64,000 bases of DNA from Proteiniclasticum sp043951855 (GCF_043951855.1 NZ_JBINJW010000007.1:1-64000); one strand, 5' to 3'; shown: positions 8,234-16,775, counted from the first letter of the stretch. Notes: generated by a model not told the origin, from the letters alone. Numbers and translations are program-made.

Positions 8234-9490
8234 TTACACCTCCTCCAGATCATCAGGATTCGTCAGATATCCTGTCAGCGCAGAAGCTGCAACTGCTCTA
8301 GGTGATGCCAGATACAGGTCTCCTAGAGGACTGCCCATTCTACCAGGGAAGTTACGGTTGGATGCTGTAACGCATACTTCACCAGGAGCGATGACTCCTT
8401 CATGAGCACCCAGGCAAGGACCGCATCCAGGCGTTGAAATGGTTGCCCCTGCCTGCATGAGATCGGTGAGATATCCTTCTTTTATGGCTTCTTCCATGAC
8501 TTCGCTGGAAGCAGGAATCACAAGAAGTCTCACATCATGGGCGATCTTCTTGCCACGCAGCACATCCGCCGCGGCTTTCAGATCCTCAAGTCTACCACCG
8601 GTACAGGTGCCGACGAAGCACTGATCCACTTTGATTTTCTCATCGGATGTGAGAAGGAAAACATTATCCACACTGGCAGGTCTTGCCACCTGAGGATGAA
8701 GTCCTTCCACGTCGAAATGATAGGACTCGGCATATTCAAAGTCCGGATCGGAATGTACCACTTCAAAAGGTGTTTTCACTCTTTCCTTCAGATAGGCCAG
8801 CACTTTATCATTGGGCTGCATGTAGGCGGTCTTTGCGCCCATCTCCACAGCCATGTTGCATAGAACCATTCTTCCTGGGACATCCAGTGTCTCCACGTAG
8901 TCTCCAGTGAACTCTATGGCCTTATACACCGCACCGTCTGCTTTGATCTTCCCCAATACATGCAGAATCACGTCTTTTGGCATGACGCTTCTGGAAGGAT
9001 TTCCGGTGATTCTGATTTCAATGACTTCAGGTACTCTCATCCAGAGTTTTCCGGTCATTAGAACTGTTGCCATATCTGTGGCACCGATGCCTGTACCCAG
9101 TGCACCGAATGCGCCGTGTGTGGTTGTGTGGGAGTCTGTGGCAAGAAGAATCATGCCAGGATATATAAGTCCAGCTTCAGGCATAACCTGATGACAGACA
9201 CCTGCATTGATGTCAAAATGATGGGTGAGATTCTGTTCCCTGGCAAAGGCTCTCATCTCTTTATGGATCTGAGCCGCCTTCATGGTGGAAGCTGGAGCAT
9301 AGTGATCAAAGACGAAAGCGACCTTGTCCTTATCCCATACTGTGGTACCTTCCATTTCTCTGAATGAGTATACGGTCTGCAGATACAGATCGTTGATTTC
9401 CGCAAAATCGATCTTAGCCATGACAATCTCTCCGGTGGAGACATGATCCTTTCCGGCAGCCTTCGCCATGATTTTTTCTATAGCGTGCAT
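8234..9490 (-). CDS. leuC: 3-isopropylmalate dehydratase-type large subunit
   Basis: Large subunit, 418 residues, carrying the 4Fe-4S cluster of an aconitase-superfamily hydro-lyase. Cluster cysteines are in VGTCTGGRLEDL and CGPCLGAHEG; an early ATDSHTTTHGAFGALGTGIG block is also typical. The start MHAIEKIM at 9490 is chosen because GGGGG lies nearby upstream and it gives the family length; the frame stays open farther upstream. It faces away from the malic enzyme and citrate lyase operon, with two copies of one palindrome between them. Action on isopropylmalate is the default; citramalate or another C5/C6 hydroxyacid is possible. Confidence 0.9.
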   Translation of the reverse strand: MHAIEKIMAKAAGKDHVSTGEIVMAKIDFAEINDLYLQTVYSFREMEGTTVWDKDKVAFVFDHYAPASTMKAAQIHKEMRAFAREQNLTHHFDINAGVCHQVMPEAGLIYPGMILLATDSHTTTHGAFGALGTGIGATDMATVLMTGKLWMRVPEVIEIRITGNPSRSVMPKDVILHVLGKIKADGAVYKAIEFTGDYVETLDVPGRMVLCNMAVEMGAKTAYMQPNDKVLAYLKERVKTPFEVVHSDPDFEYAESYHFDVEGLHPQVARPASVDNVFLLTSDEKIKVDQCFVGTCTGGRLEDLKAAADVLRGKKIAHDVRLLVIPASSEVMEEAIKEGYLTDLMQAGATISTPGCGPCLGAHEGVIAPGEVCVTASNRNFPGRMGSPLGDLYLASPRAVAASALTGYLTNPDDLEEV

Positions 9491-9618
9491 AATTTTCCCC
9501 CTTCTATACGATACACTGCCAGAACAGGTGTCTGTTCCGGCTGATTTAAGAAGTAGTATATCATACCGGTAATTTTTAAGGTAGTCGATTATATGGATTT
9601 TTAGCAGACACTGCATAA

Positions 9619-9633
9619 TTATCAGAATGATAA
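9619..9633. promoter_or_regulatory. palindromic operator-like site, copy 1
   Basis: TTATCA GAA TGATAA, a perfect 6-3-6 palindrome, lies 129 bases upstream of the leuC start. It differs from copy 2 at one central base. A shared regulator for the divergent units is inferred. Confidence 0.6.
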
Positions 9634-9852
9634 AATTTCTGGTGAAAAATCATAGAGAAATATTTAAAGGCTGAAAAATTGAATGTGAAAGAGACACTCC
9701 ATACAAATTGTCTCATTTTATGTCGATTTCAGAATAAAGCTGCGAATCTTTTGTGAATCAAAGTAAAAATGAACATTGTGTTATAAGGCTGGATGGGCTC
9801 ATGATCTGCAATGACGGGTTTTTATCCTCAATGTAAACCATACAGTGCTGAA

Positions 9853-9867
9853 TTATCAGATTGATAA
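9853..9867. promoter_or_regulatory. palindromic operator-like site, copy 2
   Basis: TTATCA GAT TGATAA lies about 130 bases upstream of the malic enzyme start. The stretch 9491-9997 has no convincing gene. Besides the two palindromes it holds an AT-rich imperfect dyad near 9916-9945 and possible TATACT or TATAAT -10 elements on the minus strand around 9560-9600. Confidence 0.6.
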
Positions 9868-9997
9868 CACGGATATATCAAAGCTGTTAATTCGTTTACA
9901 CCTCCTGGAATATATGTTAATATTCTATTAATGATAATATTTAACAGGTGCGGAAGCACAGCATGTTATGAATATGATCGGGAGAGTGGAGGAAATA

Positions 9998-11176
9998 ATG
10001 GCTAATTATTATGAAATTGCACTAAAAAAACATGAGGAATGGAAAGGTAAGATCAGTGTGGAACTGAAGGCACCTCTGGAGACGAAAGAGGATCTGTCTA
10101 TTGCATATACTCCTGGTGTGGCTCAGCCTTGTATCGAGATTTCGAAAAATAAGGATGATGCATATAAATACACATGGAAGGGGAATATCGTGGCAGTCAT
10201 ATCTGATGGAACCGCCGTATTAGGACTGGGAGACATCGGACCGGAAGCGGCGCTTCCTGTCATGGAAGGAAAGGCAGTTTTATTCAAACGTTTCGCAGGA
10301 GTCAATGCAATTCCCATTGTGCTGGATACGAAAGATCCGAAGGAAATCATTGAAACCATAAAGCGTATTGCACCCACTTTCGGTGGCATCAATCTGGAAG
10401 ACATCAGTGCACCCAGATGTGTGGAAATCGAAAGAACCCTGATAGAAGAGCTGGATATTCCGGTATTCCATGACGATCAGCATGGTACAGCCATCGTGGT
10501 CACATCAGGAATCATGAATGCACTGAAGCTTGTGGGAAAGAAAGCGGAGAACTGCACGGCAGTCATTTCCGGTACAGGTGCAGCAGGCAGCTCCGTCATC
10601 AAGATGATGAAGAATCTGGGCATTGCCAACATTTATGCCTTCAATAAAGAAGGTATCCTGAATAAGAGTCAGATGGAGAACTACAACTTCGTTGAAAAGG
10701 AAGTTGCAGAGATCACCAATAATGAGAATGAGAACCTGACCATGGCAGAAGCCATGACCAAAGCGGATATTTTCATTGGTGTCAGTGCGCCGAAAGTCAT
10801 CACCAAGGAAATGGTCGCCACCATGAAGAAGGATGCCATCATTTTCGCCATGGCGAATCCGGAGCCTGAAATCACCTACGAGGATGCGGTAGCTGGTGGA
10901 GCGAGAGTTGTGGGAACAGGACGTTCCGACTTCCCGAACCAGGTGAATAATGTGCTGGCCTTCCCGGGACTCTTCCGAGGCGCCCTGGATGTGAGAGCAA
11001 GAAAGATCACGGAAGAAATGAAGCTTGCTGCGGCAGAAGGCATCGCATCTCTGATATCCGATGAGGAGCTGAGTGAAGAATATGTGATTCCCAATGCCTT
11101 CGACCCAAGAGTAGCTGAAGTGGTGGCCAAAGCCGTTGCTGAAAAAGCGAAGGAACAGGGCCTTGCCAGAATTTAA
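9998..11176 (+). CDS. malic enzyme (malate/oxaloacetate decarboxylating dehydrogenase)
   Basis: Soluble enzyme that oxidatively decarboxylates malate to pyruvate; relatives in citrate clusters of lactic acid bacteria act mainly as oxaloacetate decarboxylases. 392 residues, the short bacterial type. Visible blocks are AYTPGVAQPC, SDGTAVLGLGDIGP, FGGINLEDI, HDDQHGTA and the nucleotide loop SGTGAAGSS. The start at 9998 follows GGAGG by six bases; an in-frame ATG at 9968 lacks a site. It is the first gene before citD, citE and citF, so here it most likely turns the oxaloacetate released by citrate lyase into pyruvate. A hairpin after it may tune the level of the following genes. Confidence 0.93.
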   Translation: MANYYEIALKKHEEWKGKISVELKAPLETKEDLSIAYTPGVAQPCIEISKNKDDAYKYTWKGNIVAVISDGTAVLGLGDIGPEAALPVMEGKAVLFKRFAGVNAIPIVLDTKDPKEIIETIKRIAPTFGGINLEDISAPRCVEIERTLIEELDIPVFHDDQHGTAIVVTSGIMNALKLVGKKAENCTAVISGTGAAGSSVIKMMKNLGIANIYAFNKEGILNKSQMENYNFVEKEVAEITNNENENLTMAEAMTKADIFIGVSAPKVITKEMVATMKKDAIIFAMANPEPEITYEDAVAGGARVVGTGRSDFPNQVNNVLAFPGLFRGALDVRARKITEEMKLAAAEGIASLISDEELSEEYVIPNAFDPRVAEVVAKAVAEKAKEQGLARI

Positions 11177-11186
11177 GAGGAACATG

Positions 11187-11211
11187 AGGATGAATTGAAA
11201 TGATTCATCCT
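11187..11211 (+). terminator. hairpin between malic enzyme and citD
   Basis: AGGATGAAT pairs perfectly with ATTCATCCT across a seven-base loop. The following TTCTCTT is only a weak T tract, so this is more likely an RNA-processing or partial-termination element than a full stop. Confidence 0.5.
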
Positions 11212-11276
11212 TCTCTTAGGAAAAATGTGAAACCGTTAACAAGTTAAACAGAGTAAGAAAGAGTGTGAGGTAGGAA

Positions 11277-11540
11277 ATGGAAATCAGAAAACAGGCTATA
11301 GCCGGAACACTGCAGTCCAATGACTGTCAGGTTCGTATTGTGCCAGGAGAAGGTGGAATCGACCTCTCCATTGAGAGTTCGGTCATGGAGACCTTCGGGA
11401 AGCAGATTGAAAAAGTCATAAGAGAAACGCTTGCGAGACTGAATGTGGAGCAGTGCAGAATCCTCGTGGAGGATCGCGGAGCTCTCGATTACACCATAAG
11501 AGCAAGAGTGGAAACGGCGGTGAGAAGAGCGTATGAGTAG
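11277..11540 (+). CDS. citD: citrate lyase acyl carrier protein (gamma subunit)
   Basis: 87-residue acyl carrier subunit. The start MEIRKQAIAGTLQSNDCQVRI carries the conserved Ser14, which is the attachment site for the phosphoribosyl-dephospho-CoA group. The ending TIRARVETAVRRAY is typical. It overlaps citE by eight bases, so translation is coupled. Genes for making and attaching the prosthetic group (citX, citG) and for acetylation (citC) are not in the window and must be elsewhere if the enzyme is active. Confidence 0.95.
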   Translation: MEIRKQAIAGTLQSNDCQVRIVPGEGGIDLSIESSVMETFGKQIEKVIRETLARLNVEQCRILVEDRGALDYTIRARVETAVRRAYE

Positions 11541-12399
11541 AAGAAGTTTACTGTTTATGCCTGGAAACAATCCGGGAATGCTGACTTCAGCAGATTGCCT
11601 TGAAGCGGACTCCATCATATTCGATCTGGAGGATGCGGTTTCCTTGAAGGAAAAGGATGCGGCAAGAATTCTTGTGAGAGAAGCTCTGTCCTTTCTGCCT
11701 ATGCAGGGTGTGGAAGTGACTGTAAGAGTGAATCCGCTGGATTCACCGTACTGGAAGGAAGATCTGGAAAGCATCATTCCTGCAAAGCCTGACGGAATCG
11801 TCATTCCGAAGGCCAGCGTGGAATCGGTTCAGACCATGGCGAAGGAAATCGAGAGACTGGAAGAAGTCCATCATACAGGGAAGAAGACAAAACTGCTGCT
11901 GATCATCGAAAGCGCCATGGGACTCATCGATCTTAAAAACATCATCGAGTCCTCGGACCGTATCGATGCGATACTGCTCGGTGCAGAGGATCTCTCCAGT
12001 GACATGGGCATCAAGAGAACCAAGGAGAGCAAGGAAATAGAGTATGCCAGATATCTGGTGGCCACCGCTGCAAGAGCCTACAGGATCGATGCACTGGATA
12101 CGCCCTATACGGATATTGATGATGTGGAAGGCCTGGAAGCGGATACAAGATTTGCCAAGTCCATCGGATTCGGCGGCAGACTGGCCATCAATCCCCGCCA
12201 GATCGTGACCATTCATGAGGTGTTCTCACCTACACAGGAAGAAATCGAAGAAGCGCAGATCATAATCTCAGAAGCGGAAGAAGCGGAGAAGAAAGGTCTT
12301 GGCGTATTCAGTTATAAAGGGAAGATGGTGGATCTGCCTGTGATTAAAAGAGCAGAGCAGATTGTCGACTCTGCCAGGAAATGGGGGTTAGTCAGATGA
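11533..12399 (+). CDS. citE: citrate lyase beta subunit (citryl-ACP lyase)
   Basis: Cleaves citryl-ACP to oxaloacetate and acetyl-ACP. 288 residues, HpcH/HpaI aldolase fold. The beginning RRSLLFMPGNNPGML, the acidic IIFDLEDAV motif and the later LLGAEDLSSDMG (metal ligands) identify it. The gene overlaps citD at its start and citF at its end (ATGA), the standard citDEF packing. No defect is visible. Confidence 0.96.
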   Translation: MSRRSLLFMPGNNPGMLTSADCLEADSIIFDLEDAVSLKEKDAARILVREALSFLPMQGVEVTVRVNPLDSPYWKEDLESIIPAKPDGIVIPKASVESVQTMAKEIERLEEVHHTGKKTKLLLIIESAMGLIDLKNIIESSDRIDAILLGAEDLSSDMGIKRTKESKEIEYARYLVATAARAYRIDALDTPYTDIDDVEGLEADTRFAKSIGFGGRLAINPRQIVTIHEVFSPTQEEIEEAQIIISEAEEAEKKGLGVFSYKGKMVDLPVIKRAEQIVDSARKWGLVR

Positions 12400-13901
12400 G
12401 AAATTCAATAGGAAGAGAAGGACTGGACAGACCATACGAGGGACCCTTCAAGAATGTGAAGGCTCACGAATTCGTCTCTCCGAAAAAGGATCTTGCGAAA
12501 AGACCGGTCTTTTCTGAAAACCTGGATGAAGTTCTGGACAAGCTGGATCTTCATGACGGAATGACAGTAAGTTTTCATCACCATATGAGAAATGGAGACT
12601 ATGTGCTGCCCATGGTCATGGAAAAGCTTCATGAAAGAGGAATAAAGAACATGACGGTTGCAGCCACTTCACTGTTTCCCTGCCATGCGTGCCTTGTGCC
12701 CATGTTTGAAGATGAAACAGTGACCAAAGTCCTTGCATCCTATATCTCAGGACCTGTTGGCGTTGCCATCAGCACGGGCAAGGTGAAGGAAATCTGCCAT
12801 ATGACCACTCATGGAGGAAGACCCAGAAGCATGCTTGAAGGAGAAGTGGTTGTGGATGTGGCTTTCATTGCAGCACCTGCAGTGGATGCCAATGGCAGTC
12901 TTACAGGTTCCGAAGGACCTGCATCCTGCGGGGTGCTCGGTTATGCCCATGCGGATGCCGAAACGGCGAAGCAGGTGGTAGCCATCACGGACTACACAGC
13001 AGAGACTGTGAACCAGCCTGAAATTCCAGGACATCTGGTGGATTATGTGGTGAAGGTGGACTCCATAGGAGATCCTAAGGGAATTGTCAGTGGAACGACA
13101 CAGATCACCAAGGATCCGGTGGGGCTGAAGATCGCACGTGATGCGGCGAAGCTCATAGAACACAGCGGACTGCTCAATAACGGAATGAGTTTTCAGACAG
13201 GAGCAGGGGGGATTTCCTTAGCTGTGGCCAATGAGCTGAAAAAGATCATGAAAGAAAAGAAGATCACAGGATCCTTCGCATCAGGTGGTATTACGGATTA
13301 TCTGGTGAATCTCCTGAAAGAAGGTTATTTTGAAAAGTTGTATGATGTTCAGTGCTTCAATCTGGATGCGGTGGAATCCATCAAGGTCAACGAGAACCAC
13401 ATCAAGATGAGTGCGCATACCTATGCGAACATCAACAATCCGGATAACATCGTGAACAAACTGGATGTGGTGATTCTTGGGGCCAGTGAAATCGATCTGG
13501 ATTTCAACGTCAATGTCACCACAGGAAGCGATGGCATCATTCTTGGTGGTTCCGGCGGACATGCGGATACAGCGGCAGGTTCCAAGCTTTCCATCATTGT
13601 ATCCAAGCTTGTGAATTCCAGAATCAGCTGCCTTGTGGATGAAGTGACCACAGTAACCACACCTGGGGAAACTGTGGATGTACTGGTCACGGACCGCGGG
13701 ATTGCCATCAATCCGAAGCACAAGGAGCTGATTGATAAACTGAAAGAGGAAACCAGTCTGAAGATCATGGATATCCACGAACTGAAGAAGATTGCGGACT
13801 TCTATACAGGAATTGCGGAAAAAAGGGGAAAGAGCGACCAGATTGTTGCGGTCAGTGAATACCGTGACGGAACCATTCTGGATGCGATCTACAAGGTATA
13901 G
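12396..13901 (+). CDS. citF: citrate lyase alpha subunit (citrate:ACP transferase)
   Basis: Transfers the ACP thioester from acetate to citrate. 501 residues from the ATG that overlaps the citE stop, preceded by GGGGG; an in-frame ATG at 12381 is possible. Features of the CoA-transferase-like fold include DGMTVSFHHHMRNGDYV near the N-terminus, FQTGAGGISLAV in the middle, and GSDGIILGGSGGHADTA followed by VDVLVTDRGIAINP near the end. Together with citD and citE it completes citrate lyase. Confidence 0.96.
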   Translation: MRNSIGREGLDRPYEGPFKNVKAHEFVSPKKDLAKRPVFSENLDEVLDKLDLHDGMTVSFHHHMRNGDYVLPMVMEKLHERGIKNMTVAATSLFPCHACLVPMFEDETVTKVLASYISGPVGVAISTGKVKEICHMTTHGGRPRSMLEGEVVVDVAFIAAPAVDANGSLTGSEGPASCGVLGYAHADAETAKQVVAITDYTAETVNQPEIPGHLVDYVVKVDSIGDPKGIVSGTTQITKDPVGLKIARDAAKLIEHSGLLNNGMSFQTGAGGISLAVANELKKIMKEKKITGSFASGGITDYLVNLLKEGYFEKLYDVQCFNLDAVESIKVNENHIKMSAHTYANINNPDNIVNKLDVVILGASEIDLDFNVNVTTGSDGIILGGSGGHADTAAGSKLSIIVSKLVNSRISCLVDEVTTVTTPGETVDVLVTDRGIAINPKHKELIDKLKEETSLKIMDIHELKKIADFYTGIAEKRGKSDQIVAVSEYRDGTILDAIYKV

Positions 13902-13946
13902 TCACTCAAAGAGTGTTTATATAATATTATATTAGGGGGAACTTAT

Positions 13947-15236
13947 ATGAAAGACACAAAAATCATGGGACTCAGCATCCCAGTCTACTTGGCCTTACTG
14001 GTCGTAGTAGTGGTCGGAATTATTCTTGATGTATTACCTGGCGGTATGATCGGTGCTTTCGCATTCATGATGGTGGTAGGCGCACTGCTGAACCTCATCG
14101 GAAACAAGACACCAATCATCAACACATTCTTCGGAGGCGGACCAATCGTTATTATCTTCGGTTCCGCAGCACTTGTTTATTTTGGTATTCTTCCTGAGTC
14201 CGTGACAGAGAATGTGAACACCTTCATGAAGGGTGGCGGATTCCTGGACTTCTACATCGCAGCACTCATTACAGGTTCTATTCTAGGAATGAGCAAGAAG
14301 CTTCTTATGAAAGCAGCCATCAGATACTTCCCAACCATTTTAGGAGCAGTTGCGGTGGCACTTGCACTGGTTGGCGTCGGCGGTCTGATCTTCGGATACA
14401 CCTTCTTTGAATCCATGGCTTATATCGGTATTCCGATTGTAGGTGGTGGAATGGGCGCTGGTGCCGTTCCGATTTCAGAAGTATTCGCATCTGCCATGAA
14501 TGTTCCAGCAGAAGAAATTCTGTCAAGACTGGTTCCTGCAGTGGCTCTTGGTAATGCCATGGCCATCGTTGCAGCTGGTCTTCTGGACAAACTCGGAAAG
14601 AGCAGACCTTCCCTATCCGGTAACGGTAAGCTCATGGAAATCGGAGAAGATACAGATCTTCATGCAAAAGATGAAGTATTCACACCTTCCCTGACAGACT
14701 TCGGAAAAGGTATTGCCATCGCTGTGGTATTCTTCGTATTCGGTAGAATCGTCGGATGGGGATTCGAAACCGCATTCGGACTGGATATCCATTCCTATGC
14801 ATGGATGATCATCTCCGTAGCTGTAGCCAAGGCAATGAACCTTCTTCCACGTGAACTGGAACAGGCTTGTGCTTCCTGGTACAACTTTGTGGCCAAGAAC
14901 TGGACATCCGCGCTGCTTATGGGTATCGGTATCGCATACACGAACCTGGGACAGGTTATTGATGCATTATCCCTGCAGTTCATCGTTCTTGTTGCACTTG
15001 TCATCATCGGAGTCATCATCGGATCCATGGTGGTTGGTAAGATGGTTGGGTTCTATCCAATCGAAGCTGCCATCACTGCAGGACTATGTATGGCGAACAT
15101 GGGAGGAACTGGAGACGTTGCTGTTCTTACAGCAGCAAACAGAATGGAACTGATGCCATTTGCCCAGATCTCATCTCGACTCGGAGGAGCCTTCATCATC
15201 CTTCTGGCCACTCTACTGGTGCAGATGTTCTTCTAA
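13947..15236 (+). CDS. 2-hydroxycarboxylate transporter (citrate/malate:cation symporter)
   Basis: 429-residue inner-membrane carrier of the 2HCT family (CitS, CitP, MaeN), with about 11 hydrophobic segments. The two re-entrant loop motifs are visible: GGGMGAGAVPISE at about residues 167-179, and ANMGGTGDVAVL near residue 385. Family members import citrate or malate with sodium or protons, or exchange citrate for lactate. Its place right after citDEF makes citrate the probable substrate. ATTAGGGGGAACTTAT gives a good ribosome site. A terminator lies just after the stop. Confidence 0.93.
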   Translation: MKDTKIMGLSIPVYLALLVVVVVGIILDVLPGGMIGAFAFMMVVGALLNLIGNKTPIINTFFGGGPIVIIFGSAALVYFGILPESVTENVNTFMKGGGFLDFYIAALITGSILGMSKKLLMKAAIRYFPTILGAVAVALALVGVGGLIFGYTFFESMAYIGIPIVGGGMGAGAVPISEVFASAMNVPAEEILSRLVPAVALGNAMAIVAAGLLDKLGKSRPSLSGNGKLMEIGEDTDLHAKDEVFTPSLTDFGKGIAIAVVFFVFGRIVGWGFETAFGLDIHSYAWMIISVAVAKAMNLLPRELEQACASWYNFVAKNWTSALLMGIGIAYTNLGQVIDALSLQFIVLVALVIIGVIIGSMVVGKMVGFYPIEAAITAGLCMANMGGTGDVAVLTAANRMELMPFAQISSRLGGAFIILLATLLVQMFF

Positions 15237-15249
15237 AAAAGCAGTTCAG

Positions 15250-15280
15250 AAAGTCTCCGATTTTTCGGAGGCTTTCTTTG
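15250..15280 (+). terminator. terminator of the citrate operon
   Basis: An 11-nt arm (15250-15260) pairs with 15265-15275 with one G-T pair and is followed by CTTTG. It lies 13 bases after the transporter stop. Confidence 0.8.
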
Positions 15281-15295
15281 TCTTTAGCGATAATC

Positions 15296-15448
15296 GTATA
15301 TGAGGAGGAAGTGGAGAAAGCGAAGAATCTATTCATCGCGCCTCACATCTCCTGGGCACCCAAAGAGACAAGGAAGCGGCTCATGAATCTTGCAGTATTA
15401 AATCTGAAGTCTTATCTGGAAGGCAAGCCGGTGAATGTGGTTTCCTGA
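15296..15448 (+). pseudogene. C-terminal remnant of a D-2-hydroxyacid dehydrogenase
   Basis: Only about 50 residues remain. They read NLFIAPHISWAPKETRKRL in the middle and end LEGKPVNVVS, which matches the last segment of hydroxypyruvate/glycerate/D-lactate dehydrogenases (NAD-dependent 2-hydroxyacid dehydrogenases), including the catalytic histidine of the APHIxW motif. No upstream part of the enzyme and no start codon with a ribosome site exists; the transporter terminator sits directly before it. It is best read as the tail left after a deletion or replacement. The native terminator of the lost gene seems to survive at 15502-15547. Confidence 0.8.
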
Positions 15449-15501
15449 TCTTCCGGTCCTGATGCAGTAAGGAAGGTTTAATGAATGATTTCAAAACAGA
15501 A

Positions 15502-15547
15502 AAGGAAGAAGCGCACCTGTTTTGATGCGCTTCTTCCTTCTTTTTCT
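15502..15547. terminator. intrinsic terminator, probably bidirectional
   Basis: A perfect 14-bp stem (15502-15515 with 15526-15539) with T-rich sequence after it on the plus strand and AAAA before it. It separates the dehydrogenase remnant from the convergent DUF1893 gene. Confidence 0.9.
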
Positions 15548-15612
15548 TAAGAATAATCCGGATCTTGTGATCGGCCTTTAAAATATTGACTGGTTAATGC
15601 GGAATCACGGTG

Positions 15613-16107
15613 TCAGTGATGATAATACGGCGCGGCTTCCAGAGCAGAAAAGGATATATCGTTATCGACGGTCTTTTTACCTGCCATGAGTATTCTTATG
15701 GCTGCTCTGATGTTCTCCAGCGCCACCTGGGGATCATTGGTGTCCAATACGGATTGCTCCAGCGGACACATTCCGTTTTTCTCCCTGTTTGTGATATAGG
15801 GAACCACGGTTTCTGCATGGAGCATTACACCATGAATTTTCGCAGCCTCCACCGCAGCTTTACTTGCCACAGGCGTATGGATGGTTTTAATGCCCAGCAG
15901 TACAGACAGGAGAAGGGCGGCTTTTCCGATGACCTTGTCGATGAGCAGAAGATCATGCGCAATAGATCCTTCCGGATATTTCTCCATGAACTCCAGCAGC
16001 GGCTTTACGCCGATGCTTTGGGAGCGGTGAAGAAGCTTCTCCCCACGGTAGATGAGACATGCGGCATTTTTTTCTTCCAGAAGTCTAAGCATTGTTTCTG
16101 ACAACAT
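15613..16107 (-). CDS. DUF1893-family protein
   Basis: 164 residues. The LIYRGEKLL stretch, a GVKPLLEFMEKYPEGSIAHD segment and LLLIDKVIGKAALLL are the DUF1893 pattern, a small alpha/beta domain distantly like cytidine deaminase, of unknown function. A C-terminal extension of about 30 residues follows the domain. The ATG at 16107 is preceded by AGGCGGGTGA; a TTG at 16125 is a less likely start. It overlaps the 3' end of the ECF component gene by 23 bases, so the two are coupled. A shared vitamin- or nucleoside-related role is a guess from this pairing. Confidence 0.75.
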   Translation of the reverse strand: MLSETMLRLLEEKNAACLIYRGEKLLHRSQSIGVKPLLEFMEKYPEGSIAHDLLLIDKVIGKAALLLSVLLGIKTIHTPVASKAAVEAAKIHGVMLHAETVVPYITNREKNGMCPLEQSVLDTNDPQVALENIRAAIRILMAGKKTVDNDISFSALEAAPYYHH

Positions 16108-16609
16108 GTTCACCCGCCTTTTCAAGAAGTCTGATCATTGCAGGGATGAAGAGAAGCTGAATCAGCATTCCAGGGATTCCAGTCAGGAGTGCTCCTGTGA
16201 AATAGGCAGCAGGTGAGATTTTCAGTCCCAGCAGCGGCTGCAGTGTAAACACCGTCAGGGCAAGAAACACTCTTCCCACGATCATGGAAAGAATGAGTGA
16301 AACATAGATATTCAGTTTCTTCTTCTGATAGAAGAAGCCTGCAGCAAATCCATAGACGGTGACCTCTACAATCATGAAGTATAGAATGGGGATCACCGGC
16401 ATACCTGTAAGGAAGGAGCTGAAGATCGGTGCCAGAAAACCGATGAGTGCACCCTGAATGCCACCCAGATAAAGCCCCGCCAGGAGCACTGGAATGTGCA
16501 TGGGCAGGAAGACCGGTCCGGTTCCTCCGAACAGATGGAAGATCTGGGGCAGCAGGATACTGAAAGCCAGAAATAGAGCCGTATAGGTTATTTTTCTCGG
16601 ATTTGACAT
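16085..16609 (-). CDS. ECF transporter S component (substrate-binding membrane protein)
   Basis: 174 residues with about six hydrophobic helices. The pattern ITYTALFLAFSILLPQIFH, then LPMHIPVLLAGLYLGG and GALIGFLAPIFSSFLTGMP, is that of energy-coupling-factor substrate proteins, which take up vitamins or metals together with shared EcfA/EcfT modules; no EcfA or EcfT gene is in the window. GGAGG is correctly spaced before the ATG at 16609. The substrate cannot be told: the leader has a strong hairpin but no TPP, cobalamin or preQ1 pattern that I could recognise. Confidence 0.82.
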   Translation of the reverse strand: MSNPRKITYTALFLAFSILLPQIFHLFGGTGPVFLPMHIPVLLAGLYLGGIQGALIGFLAPIFSSFLTGMPVIPILYFMIVEVTVYGFAAGFFYQKKKLNIYVSLILSMIVGRVFLALTVFTLQPLLGLKISPAAYFTGALLTGIPGMLIQLLFIPAMIRLLEKAGEHVVRNNA

Positions 16610-16634
16610 AAGTACCTCCATGGATTCTGATTCC

Positions 16635-16659
16635 GGAAAGAGCGTTTTTGCTCTGTTCC
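16635..16659 (-). promoter_or_regulatory. leader hairpin before the ECF component gene
   Basis: On the minus strand, GGAACAGAGC pairs with GCTCTTTCC around AAAAAC, with one bulged C. No T tract follows and the ribosome site is 12 bases downstream, so it may affect translation. No known riboswitch consensus was recognised. Confidence 0.4.
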
Positions 16660-16735
16660 AGATCGGGGATAATCGGATGTTATGATTTCCATAAATAAAC
16701 ATTCTATCATATTTCTGTAAATGTCATTACAGGAA

Positions 16736-16772
16736 GGAAAGTCTCAGCTTTTACAGAGAGACTTTCCTTTTT
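16736..16772. terminator. hairpin terminator after the DUF362 gene
   Basis: GGAAAGTCTC (16736-16745) pairs with GAGACTTTCC (16758-16767). The better T tract is on the plus strand (TTTTTCC); on the minus strand only TTCC follows. It separates the DUF362 gene from the ECF unit. Confidence 0.6.
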
Positions 16773-16775
16773 CCA

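Noticed and set aside
8234..9490. Aconitase
   Set aside because: The two-subunit organisation and the LeuC/LeuD length and motifs fit the isopropylmalate dehydratase group, not single-chain aconitase.
9916..9945. AT-rich dyad GTTAATATT ... AATATTTAAC
   Set aside because: The two arms differ by an inserted base, and such dyads are common in AT-rich leaders; not strong enough to list as an operator.
16610..16735. A vitamin riboswitch before the ECF component gene
   Set aside because: There is a strong hairpin, but I could not find the conserved blocks of TPP, cobalamin, THF, FMN or preQ1 riboswitches.
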